Assembly (NCBI GenBank): GCA_000437435.1 | Contig: FR899629.1 | Location: 224,137-288,136 of the forward strand | Origin: Clostridium sp. CAG:768 | GTDB lineage: Bacteria > Cyanobacteriota > Vampirovibrionia > Gastranaerophilales > Gastranaerophilaceae | Direction: 5' to 3' | DNA length: 64,000 bases | Shown here: positions 15,495-25,001 of the stretch, piece by piece | Position numbering within the stretch: position 1 is the stretch's first letter | How the letters are laid out: the number at the start of each line of letters is the position of its first letter | Program-made: the position numbers and the translations under genes | Notes under the pieces: model-generated | The model's input: the letters and a program-made list of their open reading frames with translations, nothing else | What the model was told of the DNA's origin: nothing | Databases searched by the model: none

Positions 15495-18400
15495 ATGAAA
15501 AAAATATTTGACAAAGAAAAGTTATTCTTTTTTATAAGAAAACCTCGTTTTGCATTGGTAATATCAATATGTATCGTAATTTTAGGTTTAATTTCAATAT
15601 TAAGCCTAAAACAAGAAAGTTACCCTGATGTTACGCCACCTCAAGTAAGAGTATCAGCAACATACCAAGGTGCGAGTGCAGAGGTAATTGAATCATCTGT
15701 TGCAACCGTATTGGAAAACAAATTAAACGGTGTTGAAAATATGACTTATATGTCTTCAACATCAACAGACGGAAGCTATAGTTTAACTATATACTTTAAA
15801 GTTGGAACAGACAAAAACATTAACTTAATGAATGTTCAAAACTTAATTCAAAGGGTACAATCTCAATTACCTGAAGAAGTACAAAGAACTGGTGTAACTG
15901 CAATAAGCAGATCTTCAGGTTCAGGTGCTATAATCCTTACACTATATCCTGAATCAGGCAACTGGTCACAACTTGACTTAACAAACTATGGTTCTATATA
16001 TATTAAAGATGAATTAAAACGTGTAGAAGGTGTAGCTGATGTAAGCGTATTTGGTGGCGGCAATTATTCTATGAGAATATGGCTTGATCCTCAAAAAATG
16101 GCTGGACTAAATGTTTCTACAAGTGAAATCAAAAATGCTATCACAAGTCAAAACACTCAAGTTGCAACTGGTGCACTTGGTCAATTACCAACAAATGATC
16201 CTCAAGCACTACAAATCACCCTAAAAACACCAGGCAGACTTGTAGATGTAAAACAATTTGAAAATATAATTATCCGCTCAAATATGGACGGTTCAAACGT
16301 AAAAATTAAAGATGTTGCAAGAGTAGAACTAGGTGCAGAATCATATTCTAACTTAGGTCTTGTAAATGGTAAACCTGCTGCAGTTGTAGTTATTTCACAA
16401 TTACCTGACGCAAACATAATTAACTTATCAAAAGCTGTAAAAGCTAAAGTTAATGAAATGAATTCAAGAATGACAAACGGGATAAAAATTCTATACGTAA
16501 AAGATGATGCTGATTTCATTCACGAATCAATGAAAGAAGTTGAATTTACTATTTTATTAACAGCAATTATCGTAGTAATCATTATCTTCTTATTCTTAGG
16601 CGATGGAATGGCAACGCTTGTACCTTGTGCAACTATCCCTGTATCATTAATCGGTACATTCTTTGCATTGAAAGCATTTGGAATGACAATTAACCTGTTA
16701 TCTTTATTTGCTCTTGTTCTTGCGGTAGGTGTTGTAGTAGATGATGCTATCGTTGTAATTGAAAACGTTAAACGCCATATGGAAGAAGGCAAATCAGCTA
16801 TTATCGCAACACAACTTACAATGGAAGAAGTAGGGTTTGCTTTAGTAGCAATGGCTCTTGTTTTAATGGCAGTATTTGTACCAATCATATTTATGGGTGG
16901 TATGACGGGTGTAATGTACAAACAATTCGCAGTATGTATCGCCGTATCAATTGCAATTTCTGCACTTTGTGCATTAACATTATCACCTGCAATGTGTTCA
17001 CATTTCTTAGGACAAGCGAAAAAAGAACATGATTATAATAAATTCCCTTACCTAAAACATATTGAAAATATCATTGAAAGAATAAATAAGAAAACATCTG
17101 TACTTGTTGTGAAATTTAATGATATGTTTGCAAAAGTTGAAGATTTTTATATGGAATACGTAAAAAAATTCGTATATAACAAAAAACTTGTTGCAATATT
17201 TTATGCAGGTATAGTACTTTTAACATTAATATCTTTTAAAACAATTTCTACAGGCTTTATCCCTGATGAAGACCAAGGGGTATTAATTGCAAGTATTACC
17301 TTACCTGATGGAGCTTCATTATCAAGAACAGAAGCAGTAGCAACAAAATTTGTAAATGAAATAAAAGATATTCCAGGCATTAACCCTGAAAAATTAACAG
17401 TATTTGGTGGAGATGGATCTAATCAAGCAAACGTAATTATTCAGTTACTGGAATATGGTGATAGAAAAATAACTCCTATAAAATGGATAACTAAGAAAAT
17501 CAAAGGCGAAGAAACGGATTTAGCACATACAACAATTTTGAATAAAGTAAGAATGGTTGCAGCAAATACTAAAGAAGCATCTATCCAAGCTTTTTCACCT
17601 CCTGCAATCAATGGTATGAGTATGATGGGCGGTTTTGAATTCCAAATGCTGTCTCAAGGAGAATACACTCCTCAAGAAATGGAAAGCTGGGCAAATAAAC
17701 TAGTATCAGCGGCTAATCAAAACCCAACATTATCAAACGTATTTACATCATTCCAAGCAAACGTACCTCAATATATCGTAGAAATAGATTATGAAAAAGC
17801 TTTAGCTCAAAGCGTTGACTTACAAGAATTATACGCAACACTATCATCTATGCTTGGTACATATTATGTAAATGACTTTAATAAATATGACAGAATATTT
17901 AAAGTTCAAATGCAGGCTGAAAGTAATTTCAGAAACAAAGCAACTGATTTATCAGGAATTTATGTAAAAAACACCAATGGAGTAATGGTGCCAATCCTAT
18001 CAATTGTAAAATTAAGACAAACAGTAGGTACAGCATCAATTACAAGATATAATCAATACAAATCAGTACAAATTCAAGGTCAACAGGCTGAAGGGAAAAG
18101 TTCAGGTGATGCAATGAATGCTATGGAAGATGTTGCAAAACAAGTATTACCTTCAGATATGACATTTGACTGGTCGGGTACATCTGCTCAAGAAAAAGAA
18201 GCTTCCGGACAAACTGCAATGATTGTTGGTATGGCTTTAGTATTTGTATACCTATTCTTGGTTGCATTATATGAAAGTTACACAATTCCTATTGCTGTAT
18301 TGTTAATTTCTCCAATTGCAGCACTAGGAGCGCTGATATTCCAAATGATGATTAACCAATCATTTGATATATATTCACAAGTTGGTATGATTACATTAAT

Positions 18401-18743
18401 AGGTCTTGCAGCGAAACAATCAATCCTTATTGTAGAATTTGCAAAAGAAGAACATGAAAAACATGGCCTATCTGTTAAAGATGCCGCTGTAAAAGCTGCA
18501 AAATTAAGATTCAGAGCTATTATGATGACAGAATTAGCATTTATCATCGGGGTATTACCAATGATATTTGCAACAGGTGCAGGTGCTAATTCAAGAATTT
18601 CTGTAGGTTCTACAGTATTTGGCGGTATGATTGCAGCTTGTACATTAGGTGCAGTTCTTACTCCAGCATTCTATGTAATCGTTCAAGAATTTGTAGACCT
18701 ATTCCCTAAAAAAGAAATAAGTGAAAAAGATTTGGAGATATAA
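15495..18743 (+). CDS. RND multidrug efflux transporter (AcrB family)
   Basis: This 1082-residue inner membrane pump uses the proton gradient to export hydrophobic compounds from the periplasm or membrane. The family's order is visible: a first helix near residue 20, porter domains, then the proton-relay helix [24 protein letters not shown] with its paired aspartates. A second large periplasmic region follows (from [15 protein letters not shown]), and a C-terminal helix bundle with [15 protein letters not shown]. Length is standard for HAE1-type transporters. Substrates cannot be deduced. The TolC-like gene follows after 6 bases. Confidence 0.95.
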   Translation: MKKIFDKEKLFFFIRKPRFALVISICIVILGLISILSLKQESYPDVTPPQVRVSATYQGASAEVIESSVATVLENKLNGVENMTYMSSTSTDGSYSLTIYFKVGTDKNINLMNVQNLIQRVQSQLPEEVQRTGVTAISRSSGSGAIILTLYPESGNWSQLDLTNYGSIYIKDELKRVEGVADVSVFGGGNYSMRIWLDPQKMAGLNVSTSEIKNAITSQNTQVATGALGQLPTNDPQALQITLKTPGRLVDVKQFENIIIRSNMDGSNVKIKDVARVELGAESYSNLGLVNGKPAAVVVISQLPDANIINLSKAVKAKVNEMNSRMTNGIKILYVKDDADFIHESMKEVEFTILLTAIIVVIIIFLFLGDGMATLVPCATIPVSLIGTFFALKAFGMTINLLSLFALVLAVGVVVDDAIVVIENVKRHMEEGKSAIIATQLTMEEVGFALVAMALVLMAVFVPIIFMGGMTGVMYKQFAVCIAVSIAISALCALTLSPAMCSHFLGQAKKEHDYNKFPYLKHIENIIERINKKTSVLVVKFNDMFAKVEDFYMEYVKKFVYNKKLVAIFYAGIVLLTLISFKTISTGFIPDEDQGVLIASITLPDGASLSRTEAVATKFVNEIKDIPGINPEKLTVFGGDGSNQANVIIQLLEYGDRKITPIKWITKKIKGEETDLAHTTILNKVRMVAANTKEASIQAFSPPAINGMSMMGGFEFQMLSQGEYTPQEMESWANKLVSAANQNPTLSNVFTSFQANVPQYIVEIDYEKALAQSVDLQELYATLSSMLGTYYVNDFNKYDRIFKVQMQAESNFRNKATDLSGIYVKNTNGVMVPILSIVKLRQTVGTASITRYNQYKSVQIQGQQAEGKSSGDAMNAMEDVAKQVLPSDMTFDWSGTSAQEKEASGQTAMIVGMALVFVYLFLVALYESYTIPIAVLLISPIAALGALIFQMMINQSFDIYSQVGMITLIGLAAKQSILIVEFAKEEHEKHGLSVKDAAVKAAKLRFRAIMMTELAFIIGVLPMIFATGAGANSRISVGSTVFGGMIAACTLGAVLTPAFYVIVQEFVDLFPKKEISEKDLEI

Positions 18744-18749
18744 AATACA

Positions 18750-20267
18750 ATGAAAAAGATTTTAAATGTAATTTTAATATGTTCAATATTTACACTTTCA
18801 ACCACCCCTACTTTTGCAAAAGGCTGGTTTAAAAAAGATAAAACAGAAAAAGAAACAAAAGAAAAAGTTGAAATTGTAAAACCTGAAAAAGAAAAAACTA
18901 ATTTAAAACATGAAATAAAAAAAATAAAATATAATGCAAAATCCCAACAAGAATCTTCTAAAGAAGCAGAAGGAATGTATGAAACAAAATTCCCTGCAAT
19001 TAACAGTAAAATAGAATATTCGCAAATGAACGGAGAAGTAACCTTAAGTGACTGTATAAAACTTGCAATTACTCACCACCCGACAATTATGTCAGCAATT
19101 AGCAATGCTGAAATATATAAAACAATGGTAGGTCAAGCTTGGTCAAATTATTTTCCAACAATAAGTGCTGGGGTAAACTATTCACGAAATGACATGTTTA
19201 TGACAATGTCAAGCTCATATGCTAGAATGATGGCTCAAAAATATAATATGTATTATATGCCGACAATTTCAGCAAATATGCTTTTATTCGACTTTGGGAA
19301 AACCAAATCAATGGCTGATTCTGCTCAAAAAACTTACGAATCATCAAGATATGATGCTGAAACAAGTATTGAGTTAGTAATATACAATGTAAAAGTTGCA
19401 TATTATAATCTTGTATTTGCAGAAATTCAAAAAACGGTATATGAAGATACAGTAAAAGACTTTGAATTACAATTAAAACAAGCTAAAGCTCAATATGATA
19501 TCGGTAGAAAAGCAAAAATAGATGTAACTACAGCTGAATATAACTTAGGGAATGCTAAAGTTAATTTAATTAAAGCTAAAAACACATTAGAATTAGCAGC
19601 AGCAGAACTTGCAAATGCTGTAGGTATTCCGGAATTAGAAAATGTCATATTAAAAGACAAGCTAAATTCAAAAGCATACAATGTAAATTTTCAAGACCTT
19701 TTAAAAACAGCAGAAAAATCAAGACCTGCACTTTTAGCTTCTAAGAAATTAATGGACGCTGCTGAATTAAATATCAGAAGTGCAAAAAGAGCATTTTCTC
19801 CTGATTTAAGTGCATTCGGATCATATAATCAGGGTGGAAGACAAATTGACAGCGATTATGGGTATCAATTTGGAGTTCAATTAAACTATAACGCACTAAA
19901 CCTTATGTTATTGAAAAAACAAGTAGATGAAGCTAAAGCTGCATATAAAAAAGCTGTAGCTGATTATGAACAACAAAGACAAAATGTCTACTTGGAAGTA
20001 AAAAGTGCATACATAAGCCTATTAAATTCTCATGATAGTATCGATGTATCAAAACTTGCACTTCAACAAGCTAAAGAACGTCAATACCAAGCATTCAGAA
20101 GATACCAAGTCGGACTTGGAGACGCTATTGAATTTAAAGATGCTGAAAATAGTTACCTGAATGCTCAATTAGATTATTATTCAAATCTTCTTAACTACAA
20201 CATCAACGCAGCTGAACTTGAAAGAGTTGTAGGTGCTCCTATCCAAGAATCTGATGTTGATTTATAA
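18750..20267 (+). CDS. TolC-family outer membrane efflux channel
   Basis: The signal peptide (MKKILNVILICSIFTLSTTPTFA) is followed by a Lys/Glu-rich segment of about 80 residues that TolC proteins normally lack, then two TolC-type repeats. Typical features are LSDCIKLAITHHPTIMSA, the helical AQYDIGRKAKIDVTTAEYNLGNAKVNLIKA, and in the second half ERQYQAFRRYQVGLGDAIEFKDAENSYLNAQ. It forms the outer membrane exit duct for the adaptor and pump encoded just upstream. At 505 residues it is slightly long because of the charged N-terminal insert. Confidence 0.92.
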   Translation: MKKILNVILICSIFTLSTTPTFAKGWFKKDKTEKETKEKVEIVKPEKEKTNLKHEIKKIKYNAKSQQESSKEAEGMYETKFPAINSKIEYSQMNGEVTLSDCIKLAITHHPTIMSAISNAEIYKTMVGQAWSNYFPTISAGVNYSRNDMFMTMSSSYARMMAQKYNMYYMPTISANMLLFDFGKTKSMADSAQKTYESSRYDAETSIELVIYNVKVAYYNLVFAEIQKTVYEDTVKDFELQLKQAKAQYDIGRKAKIDVTTAEYNLGNAKVNLIKAKNTLELAAAELANAVGIPELENVILKDKLNSKAYNVNFQDLLKTAEKSRPALLASKKLMDAAELNIRSAKRAFSPDLSAFGSYNQGGRQIDSDYGYQFGVQLNYNALNLMLLKKQVDEAKAAYKKAVADYEQQRQNVYLEVKSAYISLLNSHDSIDVSKLALQQAKERQYQAFRRYQVGLGDAIEFKDAENSYLNAQLDYYSNLLNYNINAAELERVVGAPIQESDVDL

Positions 20268-20327
20268 AAAATAATTTATTGATTTTTTTAACTCTTTAAT
20301 ATAGATTATTTTACAGAGGAGATTAAA

Positions 20328-21206
20328 TTGAACAGACGTATAAAAGGCATACTGAATGGTGCAATTGCATCAGCCAGTTATGGTACAAACCCCTTATTTG
20401 CCCTGCCGTTATTTGCAGCAGGCATTGGAGTCAATTCTGTACTATTTTACAGATATGCTTTAGCTGTAATAATTTACGGGCTATGGATGAAATTCAAGAA
20501 AAAAATGTCTTTTCACTTAACGAAAAAAGAATTTATCCCGATTTTTATACTCGGAATATTTTTCTCATTATCCTCCTTGACTTTATATGATGCATTTAAT
20601 TACATTGAAGCAGGGATTGCCTGTACAATTTTATTTATTTACCCTGTGTTAGTTGCAATTATAATGGCAATGTTTTTTAATGAAAAAATTACCAAAACGG
20701 TTATTTCTTCAATATTATTAACCTCAATAGGAATAGCTCTTTTATACAATGGAAAAACAGGAGTGAGCTTAAATCTATACGGAGTTGGGATAGTTTTTTT
20801 ATCAGCCCTTTTGTATGCATTATACATTGTTGGAGTAAAAAGCATAAAAGCAATCCAACACATTAACAGAGCTAAAATGAGCTTTTATGTAATGTTGTTT
20901 GGACTCATAGTCTATATAATAAATTTAAAATTCTGCACTCAATTACAAGTTTTAGATAAACCATACCTTTGGCTTTTAGCAATAGGACTATCAATATTCC
21001 CTACAATTATTTCACTTGAGACAATTACAATTTCAATAAAACTTGTCGGCTCAACAACAACCGCAATTTTAGGAGCATTAGAGCCATTAACAGCGATATT
21101 CTTTGGAGTTTTAGTATTTCATGAGCAACTGACAACAAGGATATGCATTGGAGTCATGCTAATACTTTTGGGCGTTTTGCTAATCGTTACAAGAAAAAAG
21201 AGATAA
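20328..21206 (+). CDS. EamA/DMT-family transporter
   Basis: The 292-residue protein has ten predicted membrane helices in two EamA halves, the pattern of drug/metabolite transporters that export amino acids or other small molecules. Typical sequences are GAIASASYGTNPLF at the start and STTTAILGALEPLTAIFFGVLVFHEQLT in the last third. The start is TTG at 20328, chosen because AGAGGAG lies 7 bases upstream. It follows the TolC gene by 60 bases and ends at a bidirectional terminator. The substrate is unknown. Confidence 0.88.
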   Translation: MNRRIKGILNGAIASASYGTNPLFALPLFAAGIGVNSVLFYRYALAVIIYGLWMKFKKKMSFHLTKKEFIPIFILGIFFSLSSLTLYDAFNYIEAGIACTILFIYPVLVAIIMAMFFNEKITKTVISSILLTSIGIALLYNGKTGVSLNLYGVGIVFLSALLYALYIVGVKSIKAIQHINRAKMSFYVMLFGLIVYIINLKFCTQLQVLDKPYLWLLAIGLSIFPTIISLETITISIKLVGSTTTAILGALEPLTAIFFGVLVFHEQLTTRICIGVMLILLGVLLIVTRKKR

Positions 21207-21232
21207 ATCTAATATTTAGATAAACATATAAA

Positions 21233-21259
21233 AAAAGAAACCTTTAATAGGTTTCTTTT
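21233..21259. terminator. bidirectional terminator between the DMT transporter and tRNA-Gln
   Basis: The stem AAAAGAAACCT / AGGTTTCTTTT has a 5-base loop. It ends in T on the + strand and, read from the minus strand, also ends in a T run, so it can stop both the transporter transcript and the tRNA transcript. Confidence 0.8.
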
Positions 21260-21262
21260 AAT

Positions 21263-21337
21263 TGGCTGGGACGGAAGGATTCGAACCTCCGAATGCCTGG
21301 ACCAAAACCAGGTGCCTTACCGCTTGGCGACGTCCCA
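21263..21337 (-). tRNA. tRNA-Gln (anticodon UUG)
   Basis: The minus strand folds as a complete cloverleaf of 75 bases. The acceptor stem TGGGACG pairs with CGTCCCA. The anticodon stem CCTGG/CCAGG encloses a loop with TTG, and the T arm contains GGTTCGAATCC. The discriminator is G and the CCA end is encoded. Confidence 0.97.
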
Positions 21338-21389
21338 ATATTATTGGTTACATTTATTATTTTAAACGCTAAAAGTTTAATGTCAATAT

Positions 21390-22079
21390 TTATATTTGAA
21401 TAAATGGACTTTTTTCTCTAGCTTTTATTATACAAACTGATGAATTAAGAATTTTTTCAAACACATCGAGCACCATAATCTCACTTTCAAAGTGCCCTAA
21501 ATCAAACAATATAATAGGGCTATCTAGAGCTGTATGAAATTTCAAATCTCCAGTAACTAAAGCATCTGCACCATATTCAAAAGCTTCTTGAATAAATTCA
21601 GCTCCGCTGCCCGCACAAAATGCGATTTGTTTTATCTTTTGTTTATTAGAATTATTTACATAGCGAAGATTTGGAGAAATCTTTTTTATAAGATTAACAA
21701 AATCTTTTATATCAATTTCTTTATCCAACGTTACTAACCTTGTAAAATCTCCGATATTACAAGATTTTTCAAGTCCAATTGACTTAATTAATGTATCAGT
21801 TGTACCACCTTCAGCTCTATCCATATTTGTATGAGCACTATATATATTTATATCCTTCCATGCTAACGGGACAAAAAACAAAGGATGATGAGATATAATC
21901 ATTTGGCAGTTTTGGTCTTTTGCCTGTTTTACAATATCATCACTCACAGTTAGACAGAGCATGACTTTCTCTATTTCAGATACAGAACTATCAACACCCC
22001 ATCCGGAACAATCCCAGCTTTCTGCAAGTTCAAGCGGTGCAAAATTTTCAATTTTTTTTGCAATTTCATATTTATCCAT
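21390..22079 (-). CDS. NIF3/YqfO-family dinuclear metal-binding protein
   Basis: The family has a conserved two-metal site and an unsettled role; GTP cyclohydrolase-like activity has been proposed for some members. The N-terminal motif APLELAESWDCSGWGV, the metal ligands in MIISHHPLFF, SAHTNMDRAEGGTTD and the C-terminal FDLGHFESE are all visible. I start at the ATG at 22079 (MDKYEIAKKIENFAP), since TGAGG lies 6 bases upstream and family members begin here; a longer frame to 22130 is inside coaBC. The start overlaps the coaBC stop by eight bases, so the two are coupled. Confidence 0.88.
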   Translation of the reverse strand: MDKYEIAKKIENFAPLELAESWDCSGWGVDSSVSEIEKVMLCLTVSDDIVKQAKDQNCQMIISHHPLFFVPLAWKDINIYSAHTNMDRAEGGTTDTLIKSIGLEKSCNIGDFTRLVTLDKEIDIKDFVNLIKKISPNLRYVNNSNKQKIKQIAFCAGSGAEFIQEAFEYGADALVTGDLKFHTALDSPIILFDLGHFESEIMVLDVFEKILNSSVCIIKAREKSPFIQI

Positions 22080-23235
22080 AAATTGCCTCAAAAATCTTTC
22101 GCGCAACTGTCGCTTTATCAGCTCTTTCAATTTTTGTCATATTTCCGTTTTTATCTAAAATTGTAACTTCGTTATAATCACTTGAAAATCCGATATCTTT
22201 TCTTGAAATATCGTTTGCAATTAAGAAATCACAACCCTTTTTAGCTATTTTTTCTTTTGCATTTTCTATTAAGTTTTCACTTTCCGCACAGAAACCGACT
22301 ACTATTTGAGATTTTTTTATTGCAGAAATTTCTTTTAGAATATCAGGATTTTTTACTAAAGTAAGCGTAATCTCATCTTCTGATGTTTTTTTCATCTTTT
22401 GAGGAGCAACCTCTTTTACTCGATAATCAGCTACAGCTGCAGCCATAATAACACAATCTGCAGATTCAAACTCATTCTCAACAGCTGATTTCATATCAAT
22501 TGCAGATTTTACTTTTATGACATTGTATCTTCTTTGAATATCTTTTGTTGTAATTAGAGTCACATCAGCTCCAAGATTTTTCGCAGTATCTGCAAGAGCT
22601 AGTCCCATCTTGCCTGACGAATAATTTGAAATATACCTTACAGGATCAATATCTTCTATTGTCCCTCCTGATGTAATCACAATTTTTTTCCCTTCAAGCG
22701 GTTTGTAATTGAGCAATTCTACAGTTTTGTCAAAAATTTTATCAAGGCTACACAAACGCCCCTTACCTTCATAGCCACATGCCAAAAAACCGCTTTCAGG
22801 TTCTAAAATTTCATAATGAAGCTTATGCAAATTTTCTTGAAGAACCGGATTTTCCCACATATTACAATTCATCGCAGGAGCGATTATAATAGGTTTTGTA
22901 AAAGCACAAGCAATTGAGGTCAATAAATTATCGCATACACCTGTAGCAATTTTAGAAATTGTATTAGCTGTCGCAGGTGCTATAACCATAATATCTGCAG
23001 AATCAGCATATGATATATGTTCAGGCTTAAAATCCTTAACATCAAATTCCTCTACAGCTACATCATTTTGACTCAAATTCTGTAAGGTTAGTTTTGTAAC
23101 AAAATTCAAAGCATTAGGAGTACATACGACTAATACATTTGCATTAGCTCGTTTATACATCCTTATTAACTCGCACATTTTATATGCAGCAATTCCTCCG
23201 GTAATACCTAAAAGAATTGTTTTACCGCTTAACAT
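22072..23235 (-). CDS. coaBC: phosphopantothenoylcysteine decarboxylase / phosphopantothenate-cysteine ligase
   Basis: This bifunctional enzyme joins cysteine to phosphopantothenate and then decarboxylates the product, two steps of coenzyme A synthesis. The N-terminal flavin-dependent CoaC half shows GITGGIAAYK, the APAMNCNMWENP motif and the active-site cysteine in ACGYEGKGRL. The CoaB half begins at about residue 185 with VITSGGTIEDIDPVRYISNYSSGKMG. Length is standard (387). It lies between gmk (7-base overlap) and the NIF3 gene. Many bacteria have rpoZ between gmk and coaBC; it is absent here. Confidence 0.95.
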   Translation of the reverse strand: MLSGKTILLGITGGIAAYKMCELIRMYKRANANVLVVCTPNALNFVTKLTLQNLSQNDVAVEEFDVKDFKPEHISYADSADIMVIAPATANTISKIATGVCDNLLTSIACAFTKPIIIAPAMNCNMWENPVLQENLHKLHYEILEPESGFLACGYEGKGRLCSLDKIFDKTVELLNYKPLEGKKIVITSGGTIEDIDPVRYISNYSSGKMGLALADTAKNLGADVTLITTKDIQRRYNVIKVKSAIDMKSAVENEFESADCVIMAAAVADYRVKEVAPQKMKKTSEDEITLTLVKNPDILKEISAIKKSQIVVGFCAESENLIENAKEKIAKKGCDFLIANDISRKDIGFSSDYNEVTILDKNGNMTKIERADKATVARKIFEAIYG

Positions 23236-23792
23236 TTTTCATGTTCTCCGTTTATAATGCGTTCCAACTCTGAAATCGCATTATCTAAATCATCATTAAC
23301 AATTTTATAATCAAAATTTTCAGCACGTGCAAGTTCTTCTTTTACCGCATTAAGACGTTTTTGAATGGTCGCTTCATCTTCAGTATGACGGCCTCTCAAA
23401 CGTTTTTCCAAATCCTCTAACGATGGAGGGCAAATAAATATCAAAACAGATTCAGGCATTTGTTTTTTTACCTGCAAAGCCCCTTGAGTATCGATTTCTA
23501 AAATTATATCTTTTCCATCTTCAAGACATTGGTTTATAAATTTTTTCTTAGTTCCGTAAAAATTTCCTGCAAATTCTGCCCACTCAAGAAATTTATCATT
23601 CTCTATACAATCTTTAAAATCATCTTTTGTCATAAAAAAATAATTCACACCGTCAATTTCCCCTTCACGAGGTGCACGAGTTGTGCAAGATATTGACAGC
23701 ATAAAATTAGGATTTCTTGATAAAAAGCCTTTTAAAACAGTTCCTTTACCGACTCCTGATGAGCCTGATACTACATACAATTTTTTATTCAT
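23229..23792 (-). CDS. gmk: guanylate kinase
   Basis: Gmk phosphorylates GMP to GDP. The P-loop SGSSGVGKGTV is at the very N terminus, followed by the GMP-binding SISCTTRAPREGEIDGVNYFF and the RLRGRHTEDEATIQKRL lid. I start at MNKKLYVVSG (23792) because the P-loop then falls at the usual position; an upstream ATG at 23822 would lie inside the divergent histidine kinase gene. A TATAAT box ends six bases before this ATG with no ribosome-binding site, so the message is probably leaderless. Confidence 0.93.
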   Translation of the reverse strand: MNKKLYVVSGSSGVGKGTVLKGFLSRNPNFMLSISCTTRAPREGEIDGVNYFFMTKDDFKDCIENDKFLEWAEFAGNFYGTKKKFINQCLEDGKDIILEIDTQGALQVKKQMPESVLIFICPPSLEDLEKRLRGRHTEDEATIQKRLNAVKEELARAENFDYKIVNDDLDNAISELERIINGEHEKC

Positions 23793-23793
23793 A

Positions 23794-23805
23794 GTATAAT
23801 TATAC
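23794..23805. promoter_or_regulatory. palindromic divergent -10 element shared by gmk and the histidine kinase
   Basis: The 12-base perfect palindrome GTATAATTATAC contains a TATAAT on each strand. Each box ends exactly six bases before an ATG: gmk on the minus strand (23792) and the histidine kinase on the plus strand (23807). Neither gene has space for a ribosome-binding site. RNA polymerase could occupy only one direction at a time. Confidence 0.65.
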
Positions 23806-23806
23806 A

Positions 23807-24967
23807 ATGAACAAGAAAGCAATTTACAAATTTTTGAAAAAAATTAATTCGGCAAAATCTAACAAAGCCTTAGCAGAAATTATTAATCAGGGATTTATTG
23901 ATATTACAGGAGCTCTTGCCTGCTGGACAGGTCTAATTAATTGGGGAACTAATCAAATCGAAGTCAAAAAAATTAAAGAAACTGAGAAATTAAAAGCTAA
24001 TAAGAACTTAGTATCAGAAGTAAAAAAAATCAGGCAAATAGCTTTTGATTACTACAAAGATTTTGAAATGGAAGATTTAAACGAATACCTCGAGCTTACT
24101 TCTAAAAAGAATATTATTCTAAAGCCTTTGATTTATAGAAACAATTCTTTAGGATATATCGGAATGATTAGCGATGACGAGAACTTTAATAAAAAAAATA
24201 TCGAAATCGTAAATATATTACTCGAATATATATATTCAAGGCTTGAAATAATTTCCCTATATGAAGAAAGAAAAAGAAGCGGCAGAGAAAGAATTGAATT
24301 TTTAGCAAGTATCGCACATGAATTCAAAACTCCGCTTAATTCAATTATGGGATTTTCTGATCTTTTAGCAGAAAAATTTCAAAAAACAGATAATGAAAAA
24401 TACTTAAATAACATTTCTAAAAGCTCAGCATATCTTATGAGATTGATCCAAAACATTTTGGATTACACAAAAAATGAATACGGGACAATTGATTTGAAAC
24501 CTGAAAAAATCAGAGCTAAAGAAATTATAGACGATATAATTTTAAGTTTCGATGAAATCAGGAAAGAAAAAAATATAACATTTAATTACACATTATCAGA
24601 TATTACAATAAAAGCAGACCTCATCAGATTTAAACAACTTGTATATAATCTGATATCTAATGCTATTAAATTCAGTAAAGAAAACAGCTCTATTTCAATA
24701 GTAACATTCCTAAACAATAAAAAAGAATTTACATTTGAAATTCAAGACAAAGGCGATGGAATTAGCAAAAGAGATCTTGCAAAAATATTTAATTTCTTCA
24801 CTCAAGTAAACAGAAGTGAATTAAAACGCAAACAAGGCTCAGGAGTTGGACTTGCAATATGTAAAAAAATTGCCAGATCTCATGGCGGCGATTTATATGT
24901 CAAATCAAAACTCCATCAAGGCAGCACTTTTTGGTTTACAATACCGCAAAAAAAATCCTCTCGATAA
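23807..24967 (+). CDS. soluble sensor histidine kinase
   Basis: The 386-residue protein has no membrane helix. Residues 1-150 look like a GAF-type sensor domain. The HisKA dimerisation helix carries the phospho-accepting histidine in FLASIAHEFKTPLNSIMGFSDLL. The ATPase domain has the N box (LVYNLISNAIKFS), G1 (IQDKGDGISKRDL), F box (IFNFFTQV) and G2 (GSGVGLAICKKI). No response regulator gene is adjacent, so it is an orphan kinase in this window. Its stop codon lies inside the loop of its own terminator hairpin. Confidence 0.9.
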   Translation: MNKKAIYKFLKKINSAKSNKALAEIINQGFIDITGALACWTGLINWGTNQIEVKKIKETEKLKANKNLVSEVKKIRQIAFDYYKDFEMEDLNEYLELTSKKNIILKPLIYRNNSLGYIGMISDDENFNKKNIEIVNILLEYIYSRLEIISLYEERKRSGRERIEFLASIAHEFKTPLNSIMGFSDLLAEKFQKTDNEKYLNNISKSSAYLMRLIQNILDYTKNEYGTIDLKPEKIRAKEIIDDIILSFDEIRKEKNITFNYTLSDITIKADLIRFKQLVYNLISNAIKFSKENSSISIVTFLNNKKEFTFEIQDKGDGISKRDLAKIFNFFTQVNRSELKRKQGSGVGLAICKKIARSHGGDLYVKSKLHQGSTFWFTIPQKKSSR

Positions 24968-24984
24968 TCTGAGAGGATTTTTTA
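24953..24984. terminator. terminator overlapping the histidine kinase stop codon
   Basis: The stem AAATCCTCTC / GAGAGGATTT has an 8-base loop that contains the TAA stop of the kinase gene. A T run follows on both strands, so it can also end the convergent transporter transcript. Confidence 0.8.
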
Positions 24985-25001
24985 TTATTATTTTATTTGC
25001 T

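Noticed and set aside
16520..16921. Open frames opposite the RND transporter and other long genes
   Set aside because: They are antisense shadows with biased Ile/Thr/Ala or Phe/Ser composition and no start signals.
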